Source: Chloroflexota bacterium
GTDB taxonomy: Bacteria > Chloroflexota > UBA11872
Length of the DNA stretch: 64,000 bases
Direction: 5' to 3'
Assembly: GCA_026707285.1 (NCBI GenBank)
Contig: JAPOXD010000019.1
Coordinates: 1-64,000 of the forward strand
Of the stretch, positions 27,644-37,042 are shown in pieces. The position numbers were made by a program, and so were the translations under genes. Position 1 is the stretch's first letter. Every line of letters starts with the position of its first letter. The notes beneath the pieces were generated by a model that saw only the letters and a list, made by a program, of their open reading frames with translations, had not been told where the DNA came from and searched no databases.

Positions 27644-29488
27644 ATGGCCATGAGCGGCGCAGACGCCCGCGGCACGTTTGCCGAGGAGTCGGCGGAAGTT
27701 CCTGGCCTCGGCGCCCAGGTGGCCCGACGGCTGCTCGGACTGCTGGCCGCCGACCGCCGGCGCATGAGCATCGCGCTCACGGCGCTCCTCGCCGTCGCCG
27801 GGTTCGGCGTGCTGCAGCCAATCATCATCGGGCGGGCGATCGACGACGGCGTTTTGGCAAATGACGGGAACGTGCTGCTGTTCGCGGTCGTCGCTTACGC
27901 GGCGGTGACGCTCGGCCACGGAGTCGCCCTGGGCGTCCAGCGGCAGTTGACCGCGCGCCTGGGGAACCAACTGCTGCATGGCTTGCGCACGGGGGTCTTT
28001 CGGCAGTATCAGCACCTATCGCTTGGATTTTTCGACCGCCAGATCACCGGACGTCTGATCAGCCGCGTCGTGTCGGACATCGAAGCGATCGGCGAGGCGC
28101 TTACCGAGGGCGCGCTTGGCGCCGTGGCCGACGTGGCCTTGCTGCTCGGCATCTTGGTGGCCATGAGCCTGCTGAGCTGGCAACTCACCCTACTCTGCCT
28201 GGTGGTGACGCCGCTGCTTTATCTCAGCGCCCGGCTCGTGGCCGCCCTGGCGCGTCGCTGGTACCGAATCATGCGCGCCCGCAGGTCGACGCTCAATGGC
28301 GTGCTCGCCGAGTCGGTGCTCGGCATGCGCATCACGCAGGCCTTTGCCCGCGAGGCGGTGAATCTGGAGCGTTTCGACGTGGTCAACCAGTCCCAGCTCC
28401 AGGCGCAGTTCCGCACCTTCACCATCTCGTCCGCCACCGTGCCCGTGGTCGAGGTGTTCACCGCCGTCGCCACCGGCCTAGTGCTCTGGTTTGGCGGCAG
28501 CTTCGTGATTGACGGGATTGACGGGCTGACGGTGGGGCTGGTGGCCACGTTCGCGCTGTTCATCGAACGCTTCTTCGCCCCAATCCAGGAGCTCGCCGCA
28601 CGCTACGAAACGCTGCAGGGCGCCCTGGCCTCGGGTGAGCGAGTCTTCGAGATCCTGGATATCGAACCAGAGATTACCGATGCCCCCGACGCGCAGGAGC
28701 TTGGGGTAATAAGGGGCGAGATCCAATTCAGCCAGGTGAACTTCGGCTACGACCCCGAATCGCCCGTGCTTCACGATTTCGAGCTCCACGCGCGCCCGGG
28801 GGACATGATCGCGCTGGTCGGGGCGACCGGCGCCGGCAAGACCACCGCCATCAACCTGCTGTTTCGCTTCTACGACGTGACGTCAGGCTCGATCACGGTC
28901 GACGGTCACGATGTGCGCCACGTGACCCAGCAATCGCTCCGGCAGCGCATGGCCCTGGTGCTGCAAGAGCCAACGCTATTCAGCGGGAGCATCCACGACA
29001 ACATTGCGTACGGCCGACCGACGGCAACGCGCCATGAAGTTGTCGCCGCGGCGAAGGCGGTTGGGCTGCACGACTTCGTGGAGTCACTGCCGTTTGGCTA
29101 TGACACGCAGGTCGAAGAGCGCGGCGGCGGTCTCTCCATCGGGCAGCGGCAGCTCGTGTCGTTCGCCCGAGCGCTGCTGCTGGACCCGCGCGTGCTCGTC
29201 TTGGACGAGGCGACGAGCGCCGTGGACGCCCAGACCGAGGCGTACATCCAGCGCGGCCTCGAAACCCTCATGGCCGGACGGACGGCCATCGTGATCGCCC
29301 ATCGCCTCTCAACGGTGCAGCGGGCAACGGAGATCGTCGTCCTGGAGCACGGGCGAATCGTGGAGCGCGGCACGCACGACCAGCTGCTCGACCACGGCGG
29401 GTTGTATCACGGCCTGCATACGCTGGGGCTTGGCACCATGGACGAGCTCGACAGCGCCAGCGCGAGGCGCGCGGCCAAAGGGTCATGA
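27644..29488 (+). CDS. ABC exporter half-transporter, subunit 2
   Basis: Walker A GATGAGKTT, signature LSIGQ, Walker B LVLDEATSAVD; TM domain similar to subunit 1. Confidence 0.92.
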   Translation: MAMSGADARGTFAEESAEVPGLGAQVARRLLGLLAADRRRMSIALTALLAVAGFGVLQPIIIGRAIDDGVLANDGNVLLFAVVAYAAVTLGHGVALGVQRQLTARLGNQLLHGLRTGVFRQYQHLSLGFFDRQITGRLISRVVSDIEAIGEALTEGALGAVADVALLLGILVAMSLLSWQLTLLCLVVTPLLYLSARLVAALARRWYRIMRARRSTLNGVLAESVLGMRITQAFAREAVNLERFDVVNQSQLQAQFRTFTISSATVPVVEVFTAVATGLVLWFGGSFVIDGIDGLTVGLVATFALFIERFFAPIQELAARYETLQGALASGERVFEILDIEPEITDAPDAQELGVIRGEIQFSQVNFGYDPESPVLHDFELHARPGDMIALVGATGAGKTTAINLLFRFYDVTSGSITVDGHDVRHVTQQSLRQRMALVLQEPTLFSGSIHDNIAYGRPTATRHEVVAAAKAVGLHDFVESLPFGYDTQVEERGGGLSIGQRQLVSFARALLLDPRVLVLDEATSAVDAQTEAYIQRGLETLMAGRTAIVIAHRLSTVQRATEIVVLEHGRIVERGTHDQLLDHGGLYHGLHTLGLGTMDELDSASARRAAKGS

Positions 29489-30174
29489 TCGTGCCCGAAG
29501 GTTGGGATCCAATTCCAGCTCCTCTGGAGCACCTCGTCGCTCCGCCGCGGAGAGATTCCGAGACCTATGCGCTGCTTGTGCTGCTGCACGGTCGAGGGGC
29601 CGACGCGCACGATCTCATGCCATTGGCGAACGAGCTTGGTCGCGACGACCTGCTCGTGGTGTCCCCCCAGGCGCCCTACGCGCTCCCCGGTCCGTTCGGC
29701 ATCGGCTACGCCTGGTATGACATGCACGACATCGGCGATCCCGATCCCGTGACCTTCGAGCCGAGCTTGGCCCGGCTGCGAGAGTTCATCGATGAGGTAG
29801 TCGCGGGCTATCCGGTCGATGCAGACCGCGTATTCCTGCTTGGCTTCAGTCAGGGCTCGGTGATGTCGCTGGCCACGGCCTCCACCGATTCCAGGCGATT
29901 GGCCGGCGTCGTCGCGCTGAGCGGGTACCTGCCCGAGTCGGTGGTAGGCGCCGAAGGCGGAAGCCTCGGCGACCTGCCGATATTCATCGGGCACGGCAAT
30001 GCCGACCCGCTCATCCCCGTGACCGAAGGCCACAAGGCCCGAGACGTCCTGACAGCGAAGGGCGCCGACGTGACCTACCGCGAATACTCGGTCGCCCACC
30101 GCATCGCTCCCGAGGAGCTGGACGACATTCGTGAGTGGCTCGACGACCGGCTCGGCGCGGCGCCGTCCCGGTAG
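29485..30174 (+). CDS. Phospholipase/carboxylesterase family alpha/beta hydrolase
   Basis: LLVLLHGRGADAHDL, VFLLGFSQGSVMSLA (G-x-S-x-G), PIFIGHGNADPLIPV; ATGA overlap with the preceding gene. Confidence 0.88.
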   Translation: MIVPEGWDPIPAPLEHLVAPPRRDSETYALLVLLHGRGADAHDLMPLANELGRDDLLVVSPQAPYALPGPFGIGYAWYDMHDIGDPDPVTFEPSLARLREFIDEVVAGYPVDADRVFLLGFSQGSVMSLATASTDSRRLAGVVALSGYLPESVVGAEGGSLGDLPIFIGHGNADPLIPVTEGHKARDVLTAKGADVTYREYSVAHRIAPEELDDIREWLDDRLGAAPSR

Positions 30175-30187
30175 CCCGCGGCCCCGG

Positions 30188-32020
30188 CTATTCCTCCGCC
30201 GGGGACTCTTCCTGCTCGTCGCGCACCATCAGATGCAGCTCGTCCAGCTGCTCCAGCGCCAGCGGCCCGGGCGCTCCGAGCATGAGGTCGAATCCGGCCT
30301 GGTTTTTGGGAAACACGGTGACATCGCGCAGGTTCTCGGTGCCCCCAAGTAGCATCGCCAGTCGATCCACCCCCATCGCAATGCCGCCGTGCGGCGGCGC
30401 GCCGTAGGTAAACGCGTCCAACATGTGGCCGATGCTGTCGTCGATTTCCGCGTCGCTGTAGCCCATCACCTGGTAGATGCGCCGCAGGTCCTTGGCGCGA
30501 TGGGCGCGGATGCTGCCGCCGCCGATTTCGTGCCCGTTGCAAATCAAGTCGTATTGCTTGGACAGGGCGCGTCCCGGGTCGGTGTAGAGCAGCTCGAACG
30601 AGTCGTCGGCCGGTGAGCAAAACGGGTTGTGGCTGAACGTAAAGCCCCCGGATTCCTCGTCGATCTCGAAGAGCGGGAAGTCGATGATCCACACAAAGGC
30701 CAGCTGATTCGGCTCAATCAAGTCCAGGGCTCGGCCCAGGTGCAGGCGCAGGGCCCCTAGCGCTTCGGCCACGACCGGCGCGGATCCGGCGACGATGCAG
30801 ACGAGGTCTCCCTGGTTCGCTCCGGCGTTCCGCGCCGCCTCGCGGAGCGCGTCCTCCCCGAAGAACCGGGCGAGCGGTGAACGGATGGAGCCATTGTCGT
30901 TCAGCGCGATAGTCGCCATGCCGGCCGCCCCGGCCTCCTGGACGATGTCTTGCAGCGCGCTCACCTCGCGCCGCGAGTAGCCGGCGATGCCGGGCGCCAC
31001 CACGGCCTTCACTTGGCCACCGTCGGCGACGGCGTCGTCGAACGCGCGGAACCCGCGACCGGACACGTCCGGAGCCACGTCCACGAGCTCGAGGGCGAAA
31101 CGCACGTCCGGCTTGTCGGTGCCGAAGCGGCGGATGGCTTCCGCGTGACTGATTCGCGGGAATGGAACTTCCGCCAGATCCTGTGACGACAGCTTGCCGA
31201 CGATGTGCAGGTACAGCGATTCGATGAGTTCCAGCAGGTCCTCGCGCTCCACGAAGGCCATCTCGATATCGAGCTGGGTGTGCTCGAACACGCGGTCCGC
31301 CCGCAGGTCCTCGTCCCGGTAGCAGCGCGCCAACTGGAAGTAGCGGTCCAGTCCGGCCACCATGATCAGCTGCTTCATCTGCTGCGGCGACTGCGGCAGC
31401 GCGTAGAAGTTTCCGGGATGCAGCCGGCTCGGCACGACGAAGTCACGCGAACCCTCGGGCGTGCTGCGGACGAGCGTCGGCGTCTCCAGCTCCAGGAAAT
31501 CGCGCGCCCACAAATACTCCCGCATCTCGCGCACGACCTTGTGGCGCAGCTCGATGAGTTCACGCAGGCGCCGGCGTCGCAGGTCCAAATAGCGGTGGCG
31601 CAGTCGGACGCTCTCATCCACGTTCGTCTCGGCCGTGATCTCGAATGGCGGCGCCTTGGACTCCGCCAGCACGGTTACGGCCTGCACGCCAAGCTCAACG
31701 TCGCCCGTGGCCAGGTCGGGATTGGCCGTGCCGTCCGGTCGCGTGCGAACCGCTCCACTAACGCTCAGCACATACTCCGAGCGTGCGCGGCTGGCAGCTT
31801 CATGCGCTTCCGGCGCCTCGTCGCGGTTGATCACGATCTGAGTGATGCCGTAGCGGTCGCGCAGGTCGATGAAAATCAGCCCGCCCTGGTCGCGTCGGCG
31901 GTGCACCCAGCCGTTGAGGGTGACGGCTTGACCGGCGTGCGCAAGACGCAATTCGCCACACGTATGCGTGCGCTGGGGCCACGTAGCGCGCAGCGGGGCG
32001 GGTCGTTCAGCGGAGGTCAC
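30188..32020 (-). CDS. aspS: Aspartyl-tRNA synthetase
   Basis: HTCGELRLAHAGQAVTLNGWVHRRRDQGGLIFIDLRDR, QSPQQMKQLIMVAGLDRYFQLARCYRDEDLRADR, GVDRLAMLL. Confidence 0.96.
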   Translation of the reverse strand: MTSAERPAPLRATWPQRTHTCGELRLAHAGQAVTLNGWVHRRRDQGGLIFIDLRDRYGITQIVINRDEAPEAHEAASRARSEYVLSVSGAVRTRPDGTANPDLATGDVELGVQAVTVLAESKAPPFEITAETNVDESVRLRHRYLDLRRRRLRELIELRHKVVREMREYLWARDFLELETPTLVRSTPEGSRDFVVPSRLHPGNFYALPQSPQQMKQLIMVAGLDRYFQLARCYRDEDLRADRVFEHTQLDIEMAFVEREDLLELIESLYLHIVGKLSSQDLAEVPFPRISHAEAIRRFGTDKPDVRFALELVDVAPDVSGRGFRAFDDAVADGGQVKAVVAPGIAGYSRREVSALQDIVQEAGAAGMATIALNDNGSIRSPLARFFGEDALREAARNAGANQGDLVCIVAGSAPVVAEALGALRLHLGRALDLIEPNQLAFVWIIDFPLFEIDEESGGFTFSHNPFCSPADDSFELLYTDPGRALSKQYDLICNGHEIGGGSIRAHRAKDLRRIYQVMGYSDAEIDDSIGHMLDAFTYGAPPHGGIAMGVDRLAMLLGGTENLRDVTVFPKNQAGFDLMLGAPGPLALEQLDELHLMVRDEQEESPAEE

Positions 32021-32054
32021 GGCGCGGCTGTGTCTGGAAGCTGGGGAGCGCTGC

Positions 32055-32621
32055 CTAGGCTCGCCCGCTCGGCGCCATGATCACGCTGAGCACCCGGCCG
32101 TCCTGCTCGGGCATGATGTCCCGCTCGACCACCCCGCAATCGGCCAGCGTCTGCTTGACGCGCTCCAGAATTCGAACGCCGAACTCGGGATGGATTCGTT
32201 CGCGAGCCCGAAACCGAACCGTGGCCTTCACCTTATTGCCATCCTTAAGGAAGCGTTCCAGCCGGCGGATGAGGAACTCAAGGTCGTGCTCGCGCGTGGC
32301 CGGACGAAATCGAACTTCCTTGACCGTGCCGGCCTTTTGGCGCTTCTTGCCTTCTCCCTGCTTGCGAGTTTGGTGGTATTTGAACTTGCCGTAGTCAAGG
32401 ATCTTGGCTACCGGCGGATGGGCGTCCGGCGAAACCTCCACCAAGTCGAGCCCACGCCCGCGCGCGACCGCCAGGGCCTGCTCTGTCGGAACTATTCCGA
32501 TCTGCTGTCCGTCTTCGTCAATCAAGCGAACTTCGCGGATCCGGATCTCGTCGTTGACCCGGGGGCCCTTGGGTCGGGTCCGCGGTTCCGCAAATCGATG
32601 GTGGGGGGCTCGCAGAAACAA
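32055..32621 (-). CDS. infC: Translation initiation factor IF-3
   Basis: VNDEIRIREVRLIDEDGQQIGIVPTEQAL...DLVEVSPDAHPPVAKILDYGKFKY...KEVRFRP. Likely true start CTG at 32615, 6 nt after AAGGAG. Confidence 0.94.
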   Translation of the reverse strand: MFLRAPHHRFAEPRTRPKGPRVNDEIRIREVRLIDEDGQQIGIVPTEQALAVARGRGLDLVEVSPDAHPPVAKILDYGKFKYHQTRKQGEGKKRQKAGTVKEVRFRPATREHDLEFLIRRLERFLKDGNKVKATVRFRARERIHPEFGVRILERVKQTLADCGVVERDIMPEQDGRVLSVIMAPSGRA

Positions 32622-32754
32622 CTCCTTGCGCCGCGGCGCGTCACGTCAACCAGCACTTCGATTAACGCTAGCATATGAGGACCGGGGTACTTAGCAACCG
32701 CAGGATCGGCCGCTTGGCGCGCCCGGTCCCACGGCTCGAAGGAAAACGCTGCGC

Positions 32755-35238
32755 TTGGTTGACACGGGCCAGGCAAGCCTGAGAGGCGGCACACCCCGCC
32801 ACGATAGCCCCCGAATCCAGGTTGCCCGCGCGCCGACGGCTCAAGCCGCTCTCGGGGACCTCTACGTCGTGGTGCAAGGCGGCACGGACCGCCAGGGACG
32901 TGCCTTTGTCAGCGCCGCGACTACCACCTACTACGCGGCCGAGTCCGATGACATCGCGGCGGCGTTGGTCAGCGGCATGCGACAAGCGTCCTACAGCGTC
33001 ACCGTGTCGGCCGATCCGGGCGAGGCGGAGGCGATCGTCGGCGCCACGGGGGCCGTCATCGCCGACGGCATCGTCTACATCGCCCAAGTCTTGCCCACGC
33101 AGGTCTTTTTCCTGCGCAACGGCACGATCAATGCCCTTCCGAACGAGTCCGATCTCGAATCCGGCTACCAATCCAGTCTTGACGTCGAGCAAGAAATCGA
33201 CCTGTTTCGCGCGCAGCTTCAGGACGGTGACTGCCTGGTCTTGGCGTCGACGGACCTTCGTCATGAACTCACGGAACGTGAAATCCGCGGCATGCTGCGC
33301 CGGCGCTCGGCCCAGGAAGCGGCGTACGACATGTGCGCGCTCATCGCCCAGCGCGGCGGGCAACAGTGCGAAGTCCTGGTCGTGCAATTCGCGGACGTCT
33401 CGGCCCGCAGAGTCCCAACGGATGACAGGCATCCGCCCGCAGCCACGGACACGACATCCATCGGTTCCTTGGACGACGGAGACCCGGAGCTCGCCTACCA
33501 GGGCGAGTCGGTGAGCCAGTCGCACCCCGCCAGCCTGCAGTCGCCGCGGCAAGCGGACCCGCGTCTCGGGAGGCGCGTTCAAACCGGTGGGGCCTACGCC
33601 GCCGAGACCCGGTCCGACCTTTCTCGAAATCGGGCAGCGCCGGCGCCAAGCAAGTCATTGGCACAGCGGATCATCTCGCTGCCCGTTACGCTGATCACGC
33701 TCGTTGTTGTGCTGCCGATGGTGGTGGTGCGTGCGCTCGTGGATCTCGTTACCGGCAGAGGTCGCAACCGGCGCGTTCGGCCACAAGCCACCGCGCCCGA
33801 GCCGCCGACCGACCGGCTCGACGACGACTGGGACAGCCTGCGTGACCTTCGGGCCGCAGGTCCCGGCGACCAGCGGTCCCCGGTCGATGCGGCGCCGCCC
33901 GCGCGCCCGCTCGAATATGTAGGCGCCGATTTGCAGGGACACCGTGATCCGCTGCTGGTCCGCCGTCGGCGCTCGTTCCCCGGGCCGGGCACCCTCCTCT
34001 TCGGCTTGTCGCTGGCGTTGCTCGTGGTGATGGCGGTAGTGCTGATCCTGCGAAACTCGCCGGCACCGGCCGAGACCGAACTCATCGAAACCCCCACGCC
34101 CGACGGTCCGTCGCTCACTGCGACCGCCGCCCCGGGCAACTTCGAACCCGTTGAGTCAAGCTCGCGCGCCACGGAGTTGCTCACCCAGGCCGAGGATCTG
34201 TTCCGCGAGGCGCAAGACCGCGGGCCCGAGGAGGGCCGCGCCGCCACACTGCTGATGCTGCGCGACGCCGAGGACCTGGCGAATCAGGCGCTATCGGCAG
34301 ACACCGCCCGGCTGCTCGCGCAGGACATCAACCGTCTCCTCGACGACATCACGCGTGAGGAAGAACGCATCAACCGCGTCTACAAAATCGTCCCAAGCTC
34401 AACCATCGACGAGTTCGATAGCGCAGGCATCGGCAGCGCGGTGGAAGCCCTTGATGTTCGACTGGACTCGAAGTATGTGATCGATGCTATTTCGGATCAG
34501 CTGTTGTCCTATGAGACCGCGCGCCAAGGCGTGTCGCTGCTGAGGAAGGGCGACGTCGTCGGTTCGGTGACGGTTCAGGATTTGATCGCCGTCATCGACC
34601 GATCGTTGAGTCCGATCGTCATCGACAATCGATACAACATCTTCAGCATCGATGAGAGCGATACGGCGCGCCTGCTGCGCATCACTGGAACCGAGGAGTG
34701 GCGGACCCCCGTGGCGTTCGACAACTTCAACAACAATCTCTACGTGCTCGATCCAGGGGCGAACACGATCTTCAAATACCAATGGACCGCCGGCGGCTAC
34801 GAGTTGGGGCCAACGAGCTATTTGGACGCTCGGGATGAGATTGACCTCTCAACGGCCATTGATTTCGCAATCGACGGCGACATCTATGTCCTGTTCGAGG
34901 ACGGATCGATCCTGAGATTCCGCGGCGGCTCCCAGATCGGCTTCACCATCGCTGGGCTCGAGGGCGACGCGCTGCGAGCGTCCCGGATTTTCACCGACGC
35001 CGAGTCGGAGAGCCTCTTCCTGGCCGACGTTTCCAACAAGCGCATCGTCGAAATCGACAAGCGCGAGGGAACCGCGGGAGCCTTCGTGCGCCAATTCAAA
35101 TACGCCGGCTCGGATGACTTCTTCGCCGATATTCGCGGGCTCTGGGTCAGTGAAATCGACGGGCGCATGATCGTGCTGGGCAAGGACAGGCTGCGTCAGT
35201 TCGTCCTGCCGCGACTCGCCGACGGCACAGGCGCCTAG
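32755..35238 (+). CDS. Large membrane protein: PP2C-like N-terminal region, two TM segments, beta-propeller-like C-terminal region
   Basis: PP2C-like LGDLYVVVQGGTD...DGDCLVLASTDLRHELTEREI; TM LPVTLITLVVVLPMVVVRALV and TLLFGLSLALLVVMAVVLIL; C-terminal repeats such as PVAFDNFNNNLYVLDPGANTIFKY. Confidence 0.65.
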   Translation: MVDTGQASLRGGTPRHDSPRIQVARAPTAQAALGDLYVVVQGGTDRQGRAFVSAATTTYYAAESDDIAAALVSGMRQASYSVTVSADPGEAEAIVGATGAVIADGIVYIAQVLPTQVFFLRNGTINALPNESDLESGYQSSLDVEQEIDLFRAQLQDGDCLVLASTDLRHELTEREIRGMLRRRSAQEAAYDMCALIAQRGGQQCEVLVVQFADVSARRVPTDDRHPPAATDTTSIGSLDDGDPELAYQGESVSQSHPASLQSPRQADPRLGRRVQTGGAYAAETRSDLSRNRAAPAPSKSLAQRIISLPVTLITLVVVLPMVVVRALVDLVTGRGRNRRVRPQATAPEPPTDRLDDDWDSLRDLRAAGPGDQRSPVDAAPPARPLEYVGADLQGHRDPLLVRRRRSFPGPGTLLFGLSLALLVVMAVVLILRNSPAPAETELIETPTPDGPSLTATAAPGNFEPVESSSRATELLTQAEDLFREAQDRGPEEGRAATLLMLRDAEDLANQALSADTARLLAQDINRLLDDITREEERINRVYKIVPSSTIDEFDSAGIGSAVEALDVRLDSKYVIDAISDQLLSYETARQGVSLLRKGDVVGSVTVQDLIAVIDRSLSPIVIDNRYNIFSIDESDTARLLRITGTEEWRTPVAFDNFNNNLYVLDPGANTIFKYQWTAGGYELGPTSYLDARDEIDLSTAIDFAIDGDIYVLFEDGSILRFRGGSQIGFTIAGLEGDALRASRIFTDAESESLFLADVSNKRIVEIDKREGTAGAFVRQFKYAGSDDFFADIRGLWVSEIDGRMIVLGKDRLRQFVLPRLADGTGA

Positions 35239-35261
35239 ACGCGCCGCTGAGCTGACAGTGG

Positions 35262-35332
35262 AGCGGGGAACGGGAATCGAACCCGCGTTTTGGGCTTGGG
35301 AAGCCCACGTTGGGCCACTCAACTATCCCCGC
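35262..35332 (-). tRNA. tRNA-Gly (anticodon CCC)
   Basis: Minus strand GCGGGGA...TGGGC-TTCCCAA-GCCCA...GGGTTCGATTCCC...TCCCCGC: acceptor, anticodon and T arms all pair; anticodon CCC. Confidence 0.92.
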
Positions 35333-35463
35333 CGGGAGCACATCCGCCCGGCGCCCCAAGCTTCACGTGCGTCCGAACCGCCGTCAACTGGGGCCGATTC
35401 GGGTATAGTGCGGCTCGCTGGCTTGGCGCGGGCGGGACCAGCCCTTACGTGAGCGAGCACCAC

Positions 35464-36411
35464 ATGGATGACATCGGCACAGTTGCGCAGCGCGTCTCCG
35501 ATAGTGTCAATCAGGTCATTGTCGGCAAGCGCGACGCTGTCGAACTCACCGTCGTCGCCCTGCTGAGCAACGGTCACATCCTGATCGAGGATGTGCCGGG
35601 AGTCGGGAAAACGACGCTAGCCAAGGCCATGGCGCAGTCGCTGGGCCTTTCGTTCAGCCGCGTGCAGTTCACGCCGGACATGCTGCCGAGCGACGTGACC
35701 GGCGTGACGATCTACAACCAGAAGTCGCAGGAGTTCGAGTTCCGCGCCGGCCCGGTGATGTCGCAGATTCTGCTGGCGGATGAGGTGAATCGCGCCACGC
35801 CGAAAACGCAATCGTCGCTGCTGGAGGCCATGGAGGAGCGCCAGATTACCGTGGACGGCGTGACTCACACCCTGCCCAGCCCGTTCCTGGTCATGGCCAC
35901 GCAAAACCCCATCGAGTACGAGGGCACCTTTCCGCTGCCGGAGGCCCAGCTCGACCGCTTCTTTCTGCGCGTGAATTTGGGCTACCCGGATCGATCGGAC
36001 GAGGTTGAAGTCCTCGGCGCCCAGCAGCACACCCACCCGCTGACCGCCGTGCGGCAAGTGGCCGACGTCGACACGATCCTGGCGGCGCAAGCGGCGGTGC
36101 GGGAGGTCTACATCGACCAACTCGTGCACGAATACATCGTCGATCTCGTGCGGGCCACCCGCGACCATGGCGAGGTCTACCTGGGAGCCAGTCCGCGAGG
36201 CAGCCTGTTTCTCTACCGCGGCAGCCAGGCGCTGGCGGCGATGCGCGGCCGGGACTACGTGATTCCCGACGACGTGAAGAACCTGGCCGTGGCGGTGCTG
36301 TCCCACCGGGTGATCGTGAGCCCGGCCGCCCGCATCCGCAGCGTCGACACTCGCGACGTAGTGCGGGAGGTGCTGGATACACTGCCAGTCCCGGGAGCCA
36401 GCGCCGCCTGA
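35464..36411 (+). CDS. MoxR-family AAA+ ATPase
   Basis: [90 protein letters not shown]. Confidence 0.94.
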   Translation: MDDIGTVAQRVSDSVNQVIVGKRDAVELTVVALLSNGHILIEDVPGVGKTTLAKAMAQSLGLSFSRVQFTPDMLPSDVTGVTIYNQKSQEFEFRAGPVMSQILLADEVNRATPKTQSSLLEAMEERQITVDGVTHTLPSPFLVMATQNPIEYEGTFPLPEAQLDRFFLRVNLGYPDRSDEVEVLGAQQHTHPLTAVRQVADVDTILAAQAAVREVYIDQLVHEYIVDLVRATRDHGEVYLGASPRGSLFLYRGSQALAAMRGRDYVIPDDVKNLAVAVLSHRVIVSPAARIRSVDTRDVVREVLDTLPVPGASAA

Positions 36412-36415
36412 CCAC

Positions 36416-37027
36416 ATGACCGACGGTTTCCTCGAGTTCGCCCTCGCCGTCAGGACCATCGATGGCTGGGGATGGTGCGGCGTCGCGGCCAGCGAAGTCG
36501 GACTGGTGGGCGCGACGCTGGCACACAGCCGCGAAGCGGCTTGCGTAACCGCCCTGCAGCGGACGTCTAGCGCCGCGCGCACCCGGTCACGCGGGGCGCA
36601 GCGCTCGCGCCGACGGCGCGCCGAGCATGAGCAGTGGCCGGTCGCGGGACGCGCGGCCTACCAGACGGCCGGTCAGGCGCTCGAAGAGCTGTGGGAGTAC
36701 CTCACGTCCGGGCGCCAGCGCTTGGACGTCGCCCTGGACCACCGCGCAGGCACCGATTTTCAACGGCGCACCTGGGACGCGATCCGCGACGTGCCGTTCG
36801 GAGAAACCCGCAGCTATGCCTGGCTGGCCCGTGCGGTCGGCAGCCCCCATGCCACCCGGGCCATCGGCCGAGCCGTCGGCTCGAGCCCGAATCTCATCTT
36901 CGTCCCCTGCCACCGCATTGTCGGCTCACGCGGTCTGGGCGGCTATGTCCGCGGCACTGGCGTGAAGCAGAAGCTGCTCGATCACGAAGCGGCCTGGCCG
37001 CGCATGCAGCCAATGCTCGGCGCGTAG
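36416..37027 (+). CDS. ogt: Methylated-DNA-[protein]-cysteine S-methyltransferase
   Basis: FQRRTWDAIRDVPFGETRSYAWLARAVGSPHATRAIGRAVGSSPNLIFVPCHRIVGSRGLGGY (PCHR active site). Confidence 0.92.
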   Translation: MTDGFLEFALAVRTIDGWGWCGVAASEVGLVGATLAHSREAACVTALQRTSSAARTRSRGAQRSRRRRAEHEQWPVAGRAAYQTAGQALEELWEYLTSGRQRLDVALDHRAGTDFQRRTWDAIRDVPFGETRSYAWLARAVGSPHATRAIGRAVGSSPNLIFVPCHRIVGSRGLGGYVRGTGVKQKLLDHEAAWPRMQPMLGA

Positions 37028-37042
37028 GGGCTACCCCGGGCC

